DNA from: Symbiodinium natans
Lineage: Eukaryota; Sar; Dinophyceae; Suessiales; Symbiodiniaceae
Assembly (NCBI GenBank): GCA_905221605.1
Contig: CAJNDS010002457.1
Span: 821,501 to 885,500 of the forward strand
Reading direction: 5' to 3'
DNA: 64,000 nt
Numbering within the stretch: the stretch's first letter is position 1; every line of letters begins with the position of its first letter. Of the stretch, positions 9,901 through 20,305 are shown in pieces. The notes under the pieces were generated by a model, which did not search any database, had not been told where the DNA came from, and was given only the letters and a program-made list of their open reading frames with translations. The position numbers were made by a program, and so were the translations under genes.

Positions 9901-10564
9901 ATATTCTTCCTAAAAACCCTAAACCCGACAACCTAAACCCTCAACCATCATGATTGCCCTTCAACGAACAGTGGTTTGCTGCACTGAACGCTGAGCTTTA
10001 GGCAGAGCTTGCCCCGTCTTGTGGAGCCCGCCCGGGGTTTGTAGGGTTTTCCGAGGTAGGATAAGGGGGGCCCTTAAAGGGGAACCCTTCTTAACCCTCT
10101 TCTGGCTCTCTTAAACAGGGACCTTATTCAGAGGGTCTATATCCCCAAGGGTCCCCCTAATCCTATCCCCTAGGTTTAGGGTTGAAAGAGCCCTGGAGCT
10201 GCAAACGCAAGACGACTTTAGTTGGCTTTGTAGGGTGAATGGAAAATTCACAGCTTAACCCTGCCCTAGCGAAGCCCTTGAGATATACATATATATAATT
10301 ACGTACAGACTTTTATATCTTATACCGTATATGTTTGTGTTTATGTTTCTGTTCTCACGGTTGCAGCGACAGTTCCTATTGTTGTTACATAGCAGCTCGT
10401 CCTTTCTCCAGAGGCCCAAGCCAGCGTGCCGCGGCCTCCCAGGAGGGAAGCCCCATCGCATCAGCTCGGGCCTTGTTTTCTCGGTCGGGTCCGTTTTTTG
10501 GGGGTTGTTCCTTTCAAGCCTTAAACCCTAAACCCTTTCAGGGTGAAAGGGTTTGGGTCGGCTT

Positions 10565-10641
10565 GCGGGCTTGGCCGTCGGAGCTTTGGTAAGCCCAACA
10601 AAACTGTGCAGTGCGGCCGAAACCAGTCCTTACTTCGGCAG
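10565..10641 (+). CDS. exon ending at a GTTTAGGG donor
   Basis: The frame ending phase 0 at CGGCAG|GTTTAGGG reads GRRSFGKPNKTVQCGRNQ and then SLLRQ. The acceptor is uncertain and the other frames are also open. Unknown protein. Confidence 0.45.
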
Positions 10642-10766
10642 GTTTAGGGTTTAGGGTTTAGGGTTTAGGGTTTAGGGTTTAGGGTTTAGGGTTTAGGGTT
10701 TAGGGTTTAGGGTTTAGGGTTTAGGGTTTAGGGTTTAGGGTTTAGGGTTTAGGGTTTAGGGTTTAC
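10642..10766 (+). repeat. TTTAGGG array (about 17 units)
   Basis: The longest perfect G-strand array in the first 20 kb. Its first unit follows the exon end CAG directly. Confidence 0.98.
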
Positions 10767-10925
10767 GGTAGAACTTTAAGCTTTTTGGGTTTCCTTGTTT
10801 AGAAGGAGTAATCAAGTTTAGCCGTTTGTTTCCTTGGTTATCGGAGCTTCCGGGTTAAAACCTGTAAAGCTCCCCTAAACCCTAAACCCTAAACCTCTCT
10901 TTCTATATATATTTAAACCCTATAG

Positions 10926-11290
10926 TCCTTCGTGGCTAAGGGTCATTTCTTCGTGGCTAAGGGTCATTTCCTTCGTGGCTAAGGGTCAATTCCTTCGTGG
11001 CTAAGGGTCATTTCTTCGTGGCTAAGGGTCATTTCTTCGTGGCTAAGGGCAATTTTCTCGCTAAGGGCAATTTCTTGGTCGCTAAGGGCCATTTCCTGGG
11101 CGTTAAGGGTCATTTAAGGGTCATTTCGTCGTGGCTAAGGGTCATTTCTTCGTGGCTAAGGGTCATTTCCTTCGTGGCTAAGGGTCAATTCCTTCGTGGC
11201 TAAGGGTAATTTCTTCGTGGCTAAGGGTAATTTCTTCGTGGCTAAGGGTAATTTCTTCGTGGCTAAGGGTAATTTCTTCGTGGCGGTCAT
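10926..11290 (+). repeat. minisatellite, about 20-bp unit TTCGTGGCTAAGGGTCATTT
   Basis: Around 17 imperfect copies, with subtypes ending TCATTT, TCAATT or TAATTT arranged in blocks. The unit contains AAGGGT, which overlaps the telomere motif only partially. Confidence 0.95.
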
Positions 11291-11306
11291 TTCTTCGTGA
11301 CGAAAG

Positions 11307-11450
11307 CCCCCCCCCCCCGCCCCCCCCCCCCCCCCCCGCCCCCTCCCCCCCGGCCCCCCCACCCCCCCCCCCCCCCCCCCCCCCCCCCACCCCCCCCCCA
11401 CCCCCCCCCCCCCCCCACCCCCCCCCCCCCACCCCCCCCCTCCACCCCCA
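11307..11450. repeat. poly-C tract of about 140 bp
   Basis: Almost pure C with sparse A, G or T, immediately after the minisatellite. Any open frame here is compositional and not a gene. Confidence 0.97.
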
Positions 11451-11707
11451 ACCCTTTTTCTTGTAATGCTCATCTTGGTGTGATGCAATGCGGATTTTTA
11501 AGAACGAATTTGTTCTGTAGCCGTAGTCTTCGTTGAAAAGAACTTTTGTATGAAGATACTTTATATGGTTTCTTAATGTTATGGGATTCTCTGGGTGGGT
11601 GGGTGTTATATCCAAGCCGAAAATAGAACACTACCATAAAATTGCTCGATCCGGAGCTGCTGAACCCTAAACCCTAAACCCTACACCCTAAACCCTAAAC
11701 CCTAAAC

Positions 11708-11790
11708 CGTTGGACTGTGGGCTCCGCTTTTTGATGCCCGCGGCTGAGGAGAGCACCGCTTACGGAACGCCACTCCGACCGCGGGGCAAG
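11708..11790 (+). CDS. possible exon, unknown protein
   Basis: The frame contains LDCGLRFLMPAAEESTAYGT and ends GGCAAG|GTCAGG. The 5' boundary lies in the CCCTAAACCG array and no AG is obvious. Confidence 0.45.
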
Positions 11791-11964
11791 GTCAGGGTTT
11801 AAGTCTTGTAGGGGGTAGGGTTTAGGGTTTAGAGTTTAGGGTTTAGGGTTTAGGGTTTTTTTGTTTAGGCTTTAGGGTTTAGGGTTTAGGGCTTGACCAC
11901 GTAGCTGCCCATAGAGTTCGTCGCTGCGGCTCTTTGAGGTTGGTGGTATCATCCTCAAATCTTA

Positions 11965-12075
11965 AACCCTAAGGGTCCATGTACCTAAATAGGGAATACT
12001 TGGGCCTTAAAGACTTCCTATATAAGGACTGTGGGGCCCAAGTATCTGATAATGAGGTACATGGACCCGTAGGGT
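11965..12075. mobile_element. family C inverted-repeat element
   Basis: Arms CCTAAGGGTCCATGTACCTA and AGGTACATGGACCCGTAGGG enclose TACTTGGGCC and GGGGCCCAAGTA, a second inner inverted pair. A family B relative (about 12080 to 12235) with telomere units inside follows immediately. Confidence 0.85.
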
Positions 12076-12217
12076 AAACCCTACTTGGAGGCTCAAGGGT
12101 ACTTAGACCCCCAAGAATTGGGGTTTAGGGTTTCGGGTCGAGGGTTTAAATCGGGGAACATGGAACTTCAACTGGAACTGTACTTATAATCTACTTAGGG
12201 GACTTATAGTGGGGCTT

Positions 12218-12690
12218 CTATAGTACTGTTCGAATTGGGGGTGTTATAATATAAGTACCCCTTGTGAACCCAAAAGCAGTATTGTCTGAATTTCGTGGAG
12301 AAGCATAGTAGGGTTGGGTGAAGGAGATCGGCATATTGGGCAGTGGGGTCGCAACTTCGTCGTGCGCTCTGCCCTCGTTGCATGCAGGACTCGCCAAAGT
12401 GACGTCGGAGAGCCCAAACATCGGACCCTTTTAATGTAGTTTATTTTTGGGCGTGGCTAGCTCTGCTTTGCAGACTGTACTATAACCATAGAATGCCCCC
12501 AAAAAGGGAACTTCAAGTAAGGGTCCAGGTAAACTCCCAACACAGTTTCACGTTCCACTGCCAATCAGGCTTGCAAAGCACGCGAAAGGTCCAAAAAAGG
12601 TTGTGCTTCTGCAAGGCGAGCAACGCGCACATTGCTTGTGCGTAGTCGTATGGCAGGGATGCCGGGCATTTTGCACGAAGCTACATGACT
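12218..12690. other. two coding-like islands, strand unresolved
   Basis: At 12250 to 12420 the minus strand reads MFGLSDVTLASPACNEGRAH and onward for about 60 codons; at 12560 to 12690 both strands are open (minus IPAIRLRTSNVRVARLAEAQ). No splice site decides the issue. Confidence 0.25.
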
Positions 12691-12939
12691 GTGCTAATCC
12701 CTTAAACCCACTGCTCTCAAAGTTTTAAAAAACTCTACACATCCCACTCCTGTGGGCCTCCGGGGTGCTTGAAGGGTTCATTCATGGTGATTTAGGGTTT
12801 AGGAGGGTTTGTAGGGATGCACCAGCAACGCCTCCGCTCTCACCAGGGCAGAAGATGCAGGAATCATGATCACGCCCATGTGCATTCAAGTGCATAATTA
12901 GGCTATTGGGAAAACTGGCCCCAATTTCAGAGGTTGGCT

Positions 12940-13152
12940 CATCTTGATTTCGATTCATTCAGGGCTTATGCAAGCAACACACTCACACGCGTATTTGAGC
13001 TGTGTTCAAGTTGTAGTGGCAAATGTCACAAGCCGTACACACGAGCCTTTCTACTTTGCGCGTACCGCAGTCAGACGTCCCACAGTTCGGGCAGTGCACC
13101 GCCGCTGCATTGCCGAGAGGTGCTATGCAACGGCTGCTTTTTGCTGCTGACC
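12940..13152. other. cysteine-rich coding-like island, possible zinc finger on the minus strand
   Basis: On the minus strand, after a TTGTAG|GAGGG acceptor formed by the end of a family A element, the frame contains HCPNCGTSDCGTRK then ERLVCTACDICHYN and ends in a stop. The C-x2-C plus C-x2-C arrangement loosely resembles a GATA-type finger. The plus strand is also open and Cys-rich, so strand and identity remain open. Confidence 0.35.
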
Positions 13153-13290
13153 CTCCTACAAGATAGGCCTTATGTAGTTATAAGTAGAGTTATAAGGCAC
13201 CTATACACTGGGTTGATTATGAGGATCCTATCTTAGGTGATAAGTCCCTGAACTATAGCTAGTATAGGGGGCCCCTCCTAGCAATGAGCA
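13150..13290. mobile_element. family A element
   Basis: CCTACAAGATAGGCC, GTTATAAGTAGAGTTATAAGG, AGGATCCTATCTTAGG, GTCCCTGAACTATAG and GGGGGCCCCTCCT follow the family A order. The left arm is diverged. A second copy in the same orientation lies about 195 bp downstream. Confidence 0.85.
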
Positions 13291-13344
13291 GGGTTATGCG
13301 AGGCTCTGAACTGGGTTTTAGGTTGTAAGAATGATGGCCTACAA

Positions 13345-13470
13345 GGAGGGGCCCCCCTAGTTATAAGTGGAGTTATAGGGGTCCTAAATTGGGTTATAAG
13401 GATCTAACCAAGGTTACAAGTCCCTTCACTATAGTTAGTATAGTAAGGGGGCCCCTCCTTGTAGATTGCA
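13345..13470. mobile_element. family A element, complete
   Basis: Ends CCTACAAGGAGGGGCCCCCC and GGGGGCCCCTCCTTGTAG are a near-perfect inverted repeat. The core is GTTATAAGTGGAGTTATAGG. This is a good reference copy: about 125 bp, no telomere unit, no coding sequence. Confidence 0.92.
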
Positions 13471-13685
13471 AGTCCCTGGGCTGGAGTTTGTCTAGGGAGA
13501 GGGACCCTGCGTGCTGACCTGCGCCCACCATATGCGCCTTAGGTGTTTGCGTGCCCCATTCAGATCAGCATTGAGTGGCCACCCTAAACCCTAAACCCCA
13601 AACCCTGAACCCTAAACCCTAAACCCTAAACCCCAAACCCTAAACCCTAAACCCTAAACCCTAAACCCTAAACCCTAAACCCCAA

Positions 13686-13815
13686 ACCCTGAGCTGCTTC
13701 AACGGGATCCAGCGCTCCAGGTGTCCATGCATGCCCAGACACCTCCGAAAACTCATGGCCAGGCAAGCGCTCGATGTTTACTGTTCTGTGACGCTTGCTT
13801 CGCGGCCCTGAGCCC
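13686..13815. other. coding-like island, strand unresolved
   Basis: Minus frame includes HEFSEVSGHAWTPGALDPVE; plus frame includes LQVSMHAQTPPKTHGQASAR. Both are open over about 40 codons. Confidence 0.3.
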
Positions 13816-14849
13816 TGAGCCCTGAGCCCAAAACCCGAAACCCTAAACCCCAAACCCTAAACCGAAACCCTAAGCCCCACACCCTGCGCCTGAGTTTGAG
13901 GCCACGACTGCCACGAAAGGATCAGAAACTTTTTAATGTTTGGCTCAGCATGCAACCTGTGTTGAGATGCGTGTAGTGCTCTAAATTAGGGGTCCCTTTT
14001 TGGGCTCCCCTCTATCATGGAGCACCCTTATATAACAAGATCCCCAAAAGGGACCCGAATTTAGAGAACAACCCTGGCACTTGCTTGCATCTGGCATCTG
14101 AAGCTGCACATGCTTCCTGCTTGGACTCGATCTGGCTTAGGACAGAGTCATGAGTAGGTTAAGTGTAGTTTATTGCTGGTTGGAGCCTTCCAATCAGAGA
14201 ACACCTTCTCTAAACCCTAAACCCTAATCAAACCCTAAACCCGCATCCTCCGGTGCGCCAGGGCGCAGCCGAGATCTGCAGCCGCCGCCCGAGGGGACAT
14301 GGGGGTTTCCGACATTAGGGGGTACCTTATTCAGGGTTTAGGGTTCAGGGTTTAGGGTTTAGGGTTTAGGGTTCAGGGTTTAGGGTTTAGGGTTTAGGGT
14401 TTAGGGTGATCTGAGATTTCTAAACTTAGTAACTTGGGGGGTATGTTGGGGTCCTTCTTACAAGGGGATCCTACTATTTGGGGGATCAGGGTTTAGGGTT
14501 TAGGGTTTAAGGGTTCCTGTCCCCTATTTCCGGAAACTCTCACATGACTCTGGGTCAGGATATTTTTCCGGGGGGTTTAGTGTTTAGGGTTGCAATAGCA
14601 CAGAACCCTAAACCCTACAGTAAAGCCTAAAGCCTGTGTAAGGTTTCGCCTTCACGGGGATTATTGATGGCGGAATCCGGAACTATGGGCCACAACATGT
14701 GGGGGGGGGACACTCCGCACAAAACGAGTACTGATCTCGTCACATCAGCTTGGGGCCTGGGACTTGGGGCTGTTTAGGGGTTTATTTAGGGTTTAGGGTT
14801 TAGGGTTCAGGGTTTAGGGATTCGAGTGGCTGGAGGGCTTAGGCCCAGT

Positions 14850-14936
14850 GGGATGTTCCCCCTTTTACTGCTAGTCCTTAATAGGGATTATAGTACCCCC
14901 TATGTCAACTAGCCCCTATAAGGGAGAACATCCCAA
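14850..14936. mobile_element. family G inverted-repeat element
   Basis: Arms GGGATGTTCCCCCTT and AAGGGAGAACATCCC with AGTCCTTAATAGGGAT inside. Relatives are at 22518 and 39525. Confidence 0.8.
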
Positions 14937-15029
14937 CCCTAAACTCTAAACCCCAAACCCCAAACCCCAAACCCCTAAACCTAAACCCTAAACCCTAAAC
15001 CCTCACTTAGGAACATCCAAAGTCCATAG

Positions 15030-15133
15030 GAATCAGAAACCCTCAACCTTGCGATATCTTTTGACGCGGAAGGCCCAGCTGGCAAAGCCAAAGCGCGGCT
15101 GAAGGAGCAGCGTAAGAAGGCTCATTTACAGAG
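15030..15133 (+). CDS. exon, charged helical protein
   Basis: CCATAG|G begins a 104-bp segment, phase 0, reading NLAISFDAEGPAGKAKARLK followed by EQRKKAHLQR and a CAGAG|GTAGGG donor. The lysine/arginine-rich amphipathic helix is clearly coding in character. Product not recognised. Confidence 0.65.
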
Positions 15134-15237
15134 GTAGGGTTTGGGGTTTAGGGTTTAGGGTTTAGAGTTTAGGGTTTAGGGTTTCTGGTTTAGGGTTTAG
15201 GGTTTGGGGTTAGGGTTTAGGGTTTAGGGTTTAGAGA

Positions 15238-15330
15238 GCCCTAAGGGTCCATGTACCTAATTTGTATATACTTGGGTCCCTAAGTCCCAATCTTGCACGC
15301 GCCCCTATTTAGGTGCATGGACCCTTAGGA
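15238..15330. mobile_element. family C inverted-repeat element
   Basis: CCTAAGGGTCCATGTACCTA and TAGGTGCATGGACCCTTAGG are inverted arms. It lies between two blocks of TTTAGGG units. Confidence 0.88.
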
Positions 15331-15694
15331 GAGAGGAGGGTTTAGGGTTTAGGGTTTAGGGTTGAGGGTTTAGGGTTTAGGGTTTAAAGTTTAGGGTTTA
15401 GGTTTAGGGTTTAGGGTTTAGGGCAAAAAAGTGTGGGTTGGGAGATCATGTCAAGGGATGAAAACTCGTACCCCTAAGGTTGCATCCCCGAAAGGTTCCC
15501 CTCAAGAAACTCCTAATATGGCCTGTATATCCCAGAGGGTCCATTTGTAGTACACTATTATGGAATTCGGTACCCCAAAACCCTATTTAGTATGATTTTT
15601 GGGTACCTAAGTCCATAGTGGTACTACAAATGGACCCTCTGGGTATTCCCCTAAAGATCCTTGAAAAGGGACCCACCTTAAGGGGCCAAGGTAG

Positions 15695-15796
15695 ACTTAG
15701 AAGCTGAGTGAGCACACTTTACACTTCTGGGGATACTTATAATCCCCTTGTAGAACTGCAAGCGTACAGTTTCTTGGGGCTTATGAACTCAGCAAC
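15695..15796. mobile_element. family E inverted-repeat element
   Basis: AGAAGCTGAGTGAGCACACT and GGGCTTATGAACTCAGCAAC with an inner inverted pair GGGGATACT/AATCCCC. It ends about 18 bp before the next candidate exon, so it probably lies at the 3' end of an intron. Confidence 0.8.
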
Positions 15797-15813
15797 GGAG
15801 TAGAAACCCCCAG

Positions 15814-15930
15814 ATCGTTGACGTTTCCCAGAGCTGCCAATTCGAAGGCAGCCTCTGGCGATGGCGCAGCGAGATTCGATTCGCCAGGCGCGAGGGGGCT
15901 GCTCGGTTCTCTGGCTTTTCAGGCAACGGA
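15814..15930 (+). CDS. exon, unknown protein
   Basis: CCCCCAG|ATC opens IVDVSQSCQFEGSLWRWRSE continuing IRFARREGAARFSG until a stop at GGATGA. Basic and aromatic-rich; no domain recognised. The exon must end before 15931. Confidence 0.55.
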
Positions 15931-16099
15931 TGAAGCAAATTCCTGGGGTGGGACCCGTATGTTGGATACTAACCCTAAACCGTAACCCTTAACCCAAAAC
16001 CTTAAACCCTACCCTATAACAGAGGGGCAGGCACGTGCTGAGACCTGCATGTCCGGAACCCACAAGCCCAACGACATAGCATTATACAACAATGAAACC

Positions 16100-16690
16100 C
16101 TAAGGCCTAAACCCTAAACCTTTGAGTAATATCATTGCAGAATAGGAAACATCATGCGACAAATACGAGAAACGAATAATGTGATATTATCAGAGTGACA
16201 ACACTACAGTAGCGATTTCAAGTGTAATAACAAGAGATTGCAATAAGATAAGATTATAGTATTATTCCAATAGAGGAATGCGAAAATCAAGAACGAACCA
16301 GTAAAGATCACTTCCAAATATATACTAACATAGGTACATAATGTTGTGCTATATAATCTGTATAATATATAATACGTAGACTATATAATACATAATATAC
16401 AATATTTCATATATAATAAATAATTTATAATCTAGAACATATAATATCTAATATATAGTATGTAATGTATAATGCATAATGTACAATGTATAATATAATA
16501 TACTAAAGAAATATAACCATACAATACTATAATGAGAATATATTAATACAACACTACCATAATGCAGTAGTGCAATAGTATTTTTTGGAATAGTACATCA
16601 ATATAACAGCATACTCATATTCTTCTTCTTCATATAAGAGTATAAGAGTATCATACTATTCTGACAACATGTAGCAGACTAGTCTTCAAA
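16100..16690. other. AT-rich island without telomere units
   Basis: About 590 bp of very AT-rich sequence with many short ATAATATA-type inverted repeats and almost no GGG or CCC. No coding frame. Composition is unlike the rest of the window. Confidence 0.85.
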
Positions 16691-17236
16691 TCTGGAGATG
16701 TCAGGCCCCATTGGCTCCCCGGGAGGCAAGCCACTTGCGTAGTCATGCCCGTGTAGGATCAAAATGGGGGAGGGGGGTTTAGGGTTTGAGGTTTGGGGCT
16801 TGGGGCTTGGGGCTTGGGGCTTGGGGTTTGGGGTTTGGGGTTTGCGGAGACGGGTTAGTAAGGTGGCTTATGGGGAATGCTAAGTAGACTTGCCAAGTCC
16901 AAAGAGCTTGTAAATAGGGTTTAGGGCTTATAGGGTGCCAGGGATAGATTCAAAAAAGGGGTTGTGGTGCCGTTGAACTATGACTGGTGTGCATTTACTC
17001 TTGCGTTGGGGGGTTGTATGTCGTCGTCGTTCTCTTTGCCTAAATTTGAAGCCGATACCCTTCCGTCTTCCTGCGCTCCTCCCTTTCCTCAAGCCTTAAC
17101 CCCCCCCCCCCCCCCCCCTCAAACCCTAAACCCTGAACCCTGAACCCTGAACCCTAAACCCTAAACCCTAAACCCTAAACCCTAAACCCTTCCCCCCCCC
17201 CACCTCCCAATAGCTCCGAAGGCTCCGCCTCACCAG

Positions 17237-17284
17237 GAGGCGCACCAGGCCGGTGAGCAGGGTTCATACGCTCCCATATCTAAG
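17237..17284 (+). CDS. exon bounded by CACCAG|G and AAG|GTTTAGGG
   Basis: Sixteen codons, phase 0 at both ends, reading EAHQAGEQGSYAPISK. The donor is the first unit of a TTTAGGG array. Product unknown. Confidence 0.55.
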
Positions 17285-17335
17285 GTTTAGGGTTTAGGGT
17301 TTAGGGTTTAGGGTTTAGGGTTTAGGGCCCGACAG

Positions 17336-17447
17336 TCTGATGAAGGCAACCCGGACAGCAAGAGTCCTTTGAGCCTTAGAGTAGGGATGGGCTCACGTCC
17401 TGAGCTACTCGTCAGTCTTGAAGCCGGGAAGCTCTCCAAACTGGGGC
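17336..17447 (+). CDS. exon, hydrophilic protein
   Basis: After GACAG the frame reads SDEGNPDSKSPLSLRVGMGS and continues RPELLVSLEAGKLSKLGL into the following array. One of the more protein-like segments of the first 20 kb. Confidence 0.6.
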
Positions 17448-17685
17448 TTAGGGTTTAGGGTTTAGGGTTTAGGGTTTAGGGTTTAGGGTTTGGGGTTTGG
17501 GGTTTGGGGTTTGGGGTTTAGGGATTGTACAAGTTCCCCAGACATAATATCCAAAACTTGCACGTGCAGGGGGAAGTAGGGTTATGAAGCAGGGCTTGGT
17601 CGTGGTTCGGTTTAGGGTTTAGGGTTTAGGGTTTAGGGTTTAGGGTTTAGGGTTTAGGGTGTAGGGTTTAGGGTTTTGGGGACAG

Positions 17686-17803
17686 GGATTCCAAGCTACG
17701 AAGGGCTGCTGTCGGGATCTGCAAATAACTTGGCAAGGGCTTCGCGCTGCAAGGACATGCAGGTCGCGCTGCACATCATCTGTTGTCTGACACAATCCCG
17801 AAG
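17686..17803 (+). CDS. exon, unknown protein
   Basis: GACAG|G and CCCGAAG|GTGAAC enclose 118 bp with the frame IPSYEGLLSGSANNLARASR and then CKDMQVALHIICCLTQSR. The opposite strand is also open, but the paired splice sites favour plus. Confidence 0.5.
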
Positions 17804-17921
17804 GTGAACTTGTGGATTTCCGGGTACAGGGTTTAGGGTTCAGGGTTCAGGGTTTAAGGTCTTGGGACCAGGACTCGGCAAACGAGTCATTGTCGATGCC
17901 GAACGCCTATGAGCGCAAGGG

Positions 17922-18179
17922 CTAGGGTAACTCATCGGATGGTCGTTGAATTGTTGACTTCTTGTTTTCCATCTGCTGCCTTGCATACATGGCCCAAGAT
18001 TTGACAACCTTTTTTTTCATGAACTTGCCGGGACCCTTCTTTGCCGGCACAAGGAAAGGAACGCAAGCGTTCAAAGCGTTCAACTCAGTCCGGCCGGCAC
18101 TTCCCAAATCAAAGTAATAGGCCACAAGCACCCCCCCACCCACCCAACGTACCACTAAGACCTGACACCTTTGAACCAT
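17922..18179 (-). CDS. 85-codon minus-strand reading frame, unknown protein
   Basis: This is the longest uninterrupted repeat-free frame of the first 40 kb. It starts at an ATG and ends at a stop. The N-terminal half is hydrophobic/neutral (LVAYYFDLGSAGRTELN); the C-terminal half is strongly basic (GPGKFMKKKVVKSWAMYARQ). No telomere unit occurs from about 17850 to 18265. It may be an unspliced gene, the last exon of one, or chance. Confidence 0.45.
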   Translation of the reverse strand: MVQRCQVLVVRWVGGGVLVAYYFDLGSAGRTELNALNACVPFLVPAKKGPGKFMKKKVVKSWAMYARQQMENKKSTIQRPSDELP

Positions 18180-18289
18180 GAGCCGCCTATCTGTTTAGCG
18201 GCACTTATTACTTATCGTAGTTCAAGTTTGGAGCAGATCAGGATTGCAAAAGGGAATGCGCTTTGTACCCCAAACCCTAAACCCTAAAC

Positions 18290-18495
18290 CCTAAAGGCTC
18301 CTGTATTGCCAGCGATGGGGGAGTGATGCCATGCCAGCTGCTGCCGAGCACCAGAAGCAGTGCTGAGGTTTTGCGGGCAGCCAAGGACGGGCTTTGTGGC
18401 TGCCGAGGTTCTTGCACCAAAGGGACAGTGCTCCTTCCTCTTTCCCCTTACCCTCACCCAGCCGCCCGCAGCCCCCACCCAAGATCAACGATCTG
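18290..18495. other. coding-like island, strand unresolved
   Basis: Both strands are open for more than 50 codons (plus AEVLRAAKDGLCGCRGSCTK; minus GARTSAATKPVLGCPQNLST). No choice can be made by eye. Confidence 0.3.
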
Positions 18496-18692
18496 AGTAA
18501 ACCCTCACACTGTCAAGGCCTGCTCCGAGTGTAAGTGTGGAAACCTGTTTGAGTCGAGTATCCCAGAGACTCCCAGACGCCCTTTATTTGAGGATCATCC
18601 CTTAAATCCCCATAGGAACCCTAATACAGCTTAAGGTACCCTAAACCCTAAACCCTAAACCCTAAACCCTAAACCCTGAACCCTAAATTTAC

Positions 18693-18795
18693 GGGGTTTT
18701 GAAGCCACTGGCCTGCTAGGCCTGGGCGTTTGCGCAAGATGCGGACGTCCGTGATGACATCGGTCAGCTCATGGATGGGCCAGGAGCTGGGCCGG
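18693..18795. other. coding-like island, strand unresolved
   Basis: Minus strand: SSWPIHELTDVITDVRILRK. Plus strand: RLRKMRTSVMTSVSSWMGQE. Both open; the minus frame is somewhat more protein-like. Confidence 0.3.
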
Positions 18796-18805
18796 GAGGG
18801 GCAGG

Positions 18806-18916
18806 GCTTAGGGTTTAGGGTTTAGGGTTTAGGGTTTAGGGTTTAGGGTTTAGGGTTTAGGGTTTAGGGTTTAGGGTTTAGGGTTTAGGGTTTAGGGTTT
18901 AGGGTTTAGGGTTTAG
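18806..18916 (+). repeat. TTTAGGG array (about 15 units)
   Basis: Perfect G-strand telomeric heptamers. Confidence 0.97.
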
Positions 18917-19002
18917 GATGGAGAAAAGGGATCCTTTCGGAGCAAGAACGCTGTAGTTCCTACTTCATGGATATTTTGTGTCTGCAAAGGTTTTGTAGAT
19001 AT

Positions 19003-19130
19003 TGAGCAGGAAAGATGCGTAGTCAACAAAGACGAGGCCGGTTTCTCTTGCAACAGTGCCGCGGTGGAGAGGACTTCGACCACACTGATGGCGCGGATGT
19101 TCCCGCGACGCCAAGGACTCCCCGCACTAA
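19003..19130 (+). CDS. possible exon, unknown protein
   Basis: GAGCAG|G opens a frame KMRSQQRRGRFLLQQCRGGE continuing DFDHTDGADVPATPRT. The minus strand is also open with an equally protein-like end (FVDYASFLLNIYKTFADTKY), so confidence is limited. Confidence 0.4.
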
Positions 19131-20213
19131 ACCCTAAATCCTCAGCCCTAAACCCTAAACCCTAAACCCTAAACCCTAAACCCTAAACCCTAAACCCTAT
19201 AAACCCTAAACCCTGAAGCCCCATTTCAACCAAAAACGCCTCTGCAACCTTCCGACCTTCCGTGCCGGGCCGAAGCCTGTTAAGCCCTGCTTGGGGCCCT
19301 AAACCCTAAACCCTAAACCCTAGCCCTAAACCCTAAACCCTAAACCCTAGCCCTAAACCCTAAACCTCCGGCAGGAATGGAGGCAACGGAGGGATGGTGG
19401 AGCGAATTCGCAGCTCGGTGCGGCACTTCGGAAGCGCCTGGGCTGCCATTTGAACTCATGGCAGTTGTGAGGGTTTAGGGTTTGGGTTTAGGGTTAGGGT
19501 TTAGGGTTTAGGGTTTAGGGTTTAGGGTTTAGGGTTTAGGGTTTAGGGTTAGGGGGTAGGGTTTGGGATTGGGGTTTAGGGTTTGGGTTTAGGGTTTAGG
19601 GCTACGGAGAGAGAGGGGCCCCCTGTACCATACTCACTGTAGTTAAGGGACTTCTCATTTAAGTTGCTGCTGTTTAAGTTGCTGCTGTTGCAAAGGGTCT
19701 GTATCTCGACCAGCCCCTCTCGGGGTTCGGGTTTTTGGTAGGCACACGCACCACCGACTGTTACGCATGGCCGGTGTCTCCCTTGAGATGCTAAGGCACA
19801 GAGGTTCGCTTTTGGGGATTAAGAACCCATACATAATAAACATGAAACACACTCTTCCTTATAAGGGCGAGATATGTTTAGGCACTACTGTTTCCTATTC
19901 TTTGGGGGTTCTTGAGCACATGCTAGGCTTTTGTTGGTATCCTGGGCAGCACGGCACCAGGCGTATCAACCCTGAGCCTCCCAAGCCCCGAGACCCAACC
20001 CCCCAAACCTTTAGGGTTTAGGGTTTAGGGTTTAGGGTTTAGGGTTTACGGTTTAGGGTTTAGGGTTTAGGGTTTAGGGTTTAGGGTTTGTCCGAAGCCC
20101 TCCAGGCCGGGTTAGGTTAGCAACTCGAAAGCAAACACAGACTCCCTATGAATCTCGAAGTTAGACCTTAGAAAAGTTTCAGTTCTTTGCTCTTTAGCAC
20201 TCAGCCTCAACAG

Positions 20214-20305
20214 GCCTGGTAATCAACCCTGGCGGCTCTGCCGACTACCTGAGCACTGGAGGGAATCTGATTCTCATGCGCGGCTTGGACGACGGATTTG
20301 ATTAT
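20214..20305 (+). CDS. exon, unknown protein
   Basis: AACAG|G begins a frame GLVINPGGSADYLSTGGNLI followed by LMRGLDDGFDY and then TAGGG. Glycine-rich loops with acidic end. It may belong to the N-terminal part of the channel gene or to a separate upstream gene. Confidence 0.55.

Noticed and set aside
11297-11615. Long Pro-rich and Gly-rich open frames across 11.3 to 11.5 kb
   Set aside because: They are translations of the poly-C tract and carry no sequence information.
13150-13470. CRISPR-like array from the two tandem inverted-repeat elements
   Set aside because: Only two diverged copies of a dispersed element in a eukaryotic context; no regular spacers.
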